This document shows, piece by piece, positions 21,834 through 22,282 of a DNA stretch of 22,282 bases. The notes beneath the pieces are model-generated. The model ran no database searches, was not told the origin of the DNA, and saw nothing but the letters and a program-made list of their open reading frames with translations. Numbering within the stretch: position 1 is the stretch's first letter; each line of letters begins with the position of its first letter. The translations under genes were made by a program, and so were the position numbers. Origin of the DNA: Bacillota bacterium (GTDB lineage Bacteria > Bacillota > Clostridia > Clostridiales > Clostridiaceae); assembly GCA_023435985.1 (NCBI GenBank), contig JAEZKY010000140.1, forward strand, positions 1 to 22,282, written 5' to 3'.

Positions 21834-22282
21834 TTACTTCTTAATGCTTTCTAATATTACATTTACTATCGCTTCAACACCATTTTTAGCCTGACTTTTC
21901 TCCATATTGTCGATAAGTTTTTCCTTTTTCTCTTTTAATTCTAAAACTTTTTCATATAATAAATCTTTATTAATATCTTCTTCTTGAAGCATTAGCGAAT
22001 AACCTTCTTTTTCAAAAGATTTAGAATTTAAAATTTGATCTCCTCTGCTAGCTTTCTTTGAAAGAGGTATTAATAATGTCGGCTTTTTTAATGCTAAAAA
22101 TTCAAATATTGAATTTGCTCCTGCTCTTGAAATCATATAATCTGCAGCTTTCATAAGATCCGGCAGTTCCTCACTTACATATTCAAATTGCTTATATCCG
22201 TTTTTATTTATAAAATTTCTATCCACATTTCCTTTTCCGCAAATATGAATCAAATTAAATTTCTTTAGAAGTTTATCCAAAA
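21834..22282 (-). CDS. murG: MurG, undecaprenyl-PP-MurNAc-pentapeptide GlcNAc transferase (partial, C-terminal 149 residues)
   Basis: Membrane-associated glycosyltransferase that adds GlcNAc to lipid I to form lipid II in peptidoglycan synthesis. Only the C-terminal UDP-GlcNAc-binding domain is in the window; the frame is open to the right edge. Motifs seen are HICGKGN, YVSEELPDLMKAADYMISRA, SRAGANSIFEFLALKKP and LIPLSKKASRGDQ, which carry the donor-binding Glu and Gln of GT28 enzymes. About 200 N-terminal residues with the acceptor-binding glycine loops lie outside. The gene ends in a Lys-rich tail directly before the heptad repeat element. Confidence 0.93.
   Translation of the reverse strand, partial: LDKLLKKFNLIHICGKGNVDRNFINKNGYKQFEYVSEELPDLMKAADYMISRAGANSIFEFLALKKPTLLIPLSKKASRGDQILNSKSFEKEGYSLMLQEEDINKDLLYEKVLELKEKKEKLIDNMEKSQAKNGVEAIVNVILESIKK

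Overview
The window is about 70% A+T, and every gene lies on the minus strand, so transcription runs from high to low coordinates. Strong GGAGG Shine-Dalgarno sites, short spacers, a clostridial-type motility cluster (FliY, CheC/CheD, an anti-sigma FlgM) and a one-chain pyruvate:ferredoxin oxidoreductase point to a motile, anaerobic Clostridium sensu stricto. Something near C. beijerinckii or C. butyricum is plausible, but the species call is inference.

Right end (22282 to about 14300). The C-terminal part of MurG enters from the edge. It is followed by a 360-base spacer with a repeat element, a divergent short flavodoxin, the large pyruvate:ferredoxin oxidoreductase with a strong terminator, a His/Cys-rich DUF1292 protein with its own promoter and one or two terminators, a class I aminotransferase with a promoter and long leader, a HAD-IB phosphatase (TTG start) and a class IV PLP aminotransferase/lyase (GTG start). 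These are housekeeping and energy-metabolism genes, mostly separate units.

Middle (13478 to 2592). An extended -10 promoter starts an eleven-gene chemotaxis/switch operon: fapA, cheW(2), cheD, cheB, cheR, cheA, cheC, cheY, cheW(1), fliM, fliY. Stop codons and the next gene's ribosome site are repeatedly fused, which suggests translational coupling. The products form one circuit. CheA-CheW arrays phosphorylate CheY and CheB. CheR and CheB set receptor methylation, and CheD deamidates receptors and binds CheC. CheC and FliY dephosphorylate CheY-P, and CheY-P acts on FliM/FliY in the flagellar C-ring. The operon ends in a strong terminator.

Left end (2588 to 1). A candidate sigma-D (sigma-28) promoter starts flgM, flgN and flgK: the anti-sigma factor, the hook-junction chaperone and hook-associated protein 1, which runs off the window. 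These are late flagellar genes under the sigma factor that FlgM itself restrains.

Most of the window is ordinary, and I see no unknown defence or biosynthetic system. The least explained parts are non-coding. Two intergenic elements (in the cheY-cheW spacer and just after murG) have inverted ends built from 7-base repeats. A nested hairpin with a GC tip precedes the HAD gene. Four annotated starts (flgM, cheW(1), cheA, fapA) were moved downstream because the ribosome site lies inside the longer reading frame or directly before the later ATG.
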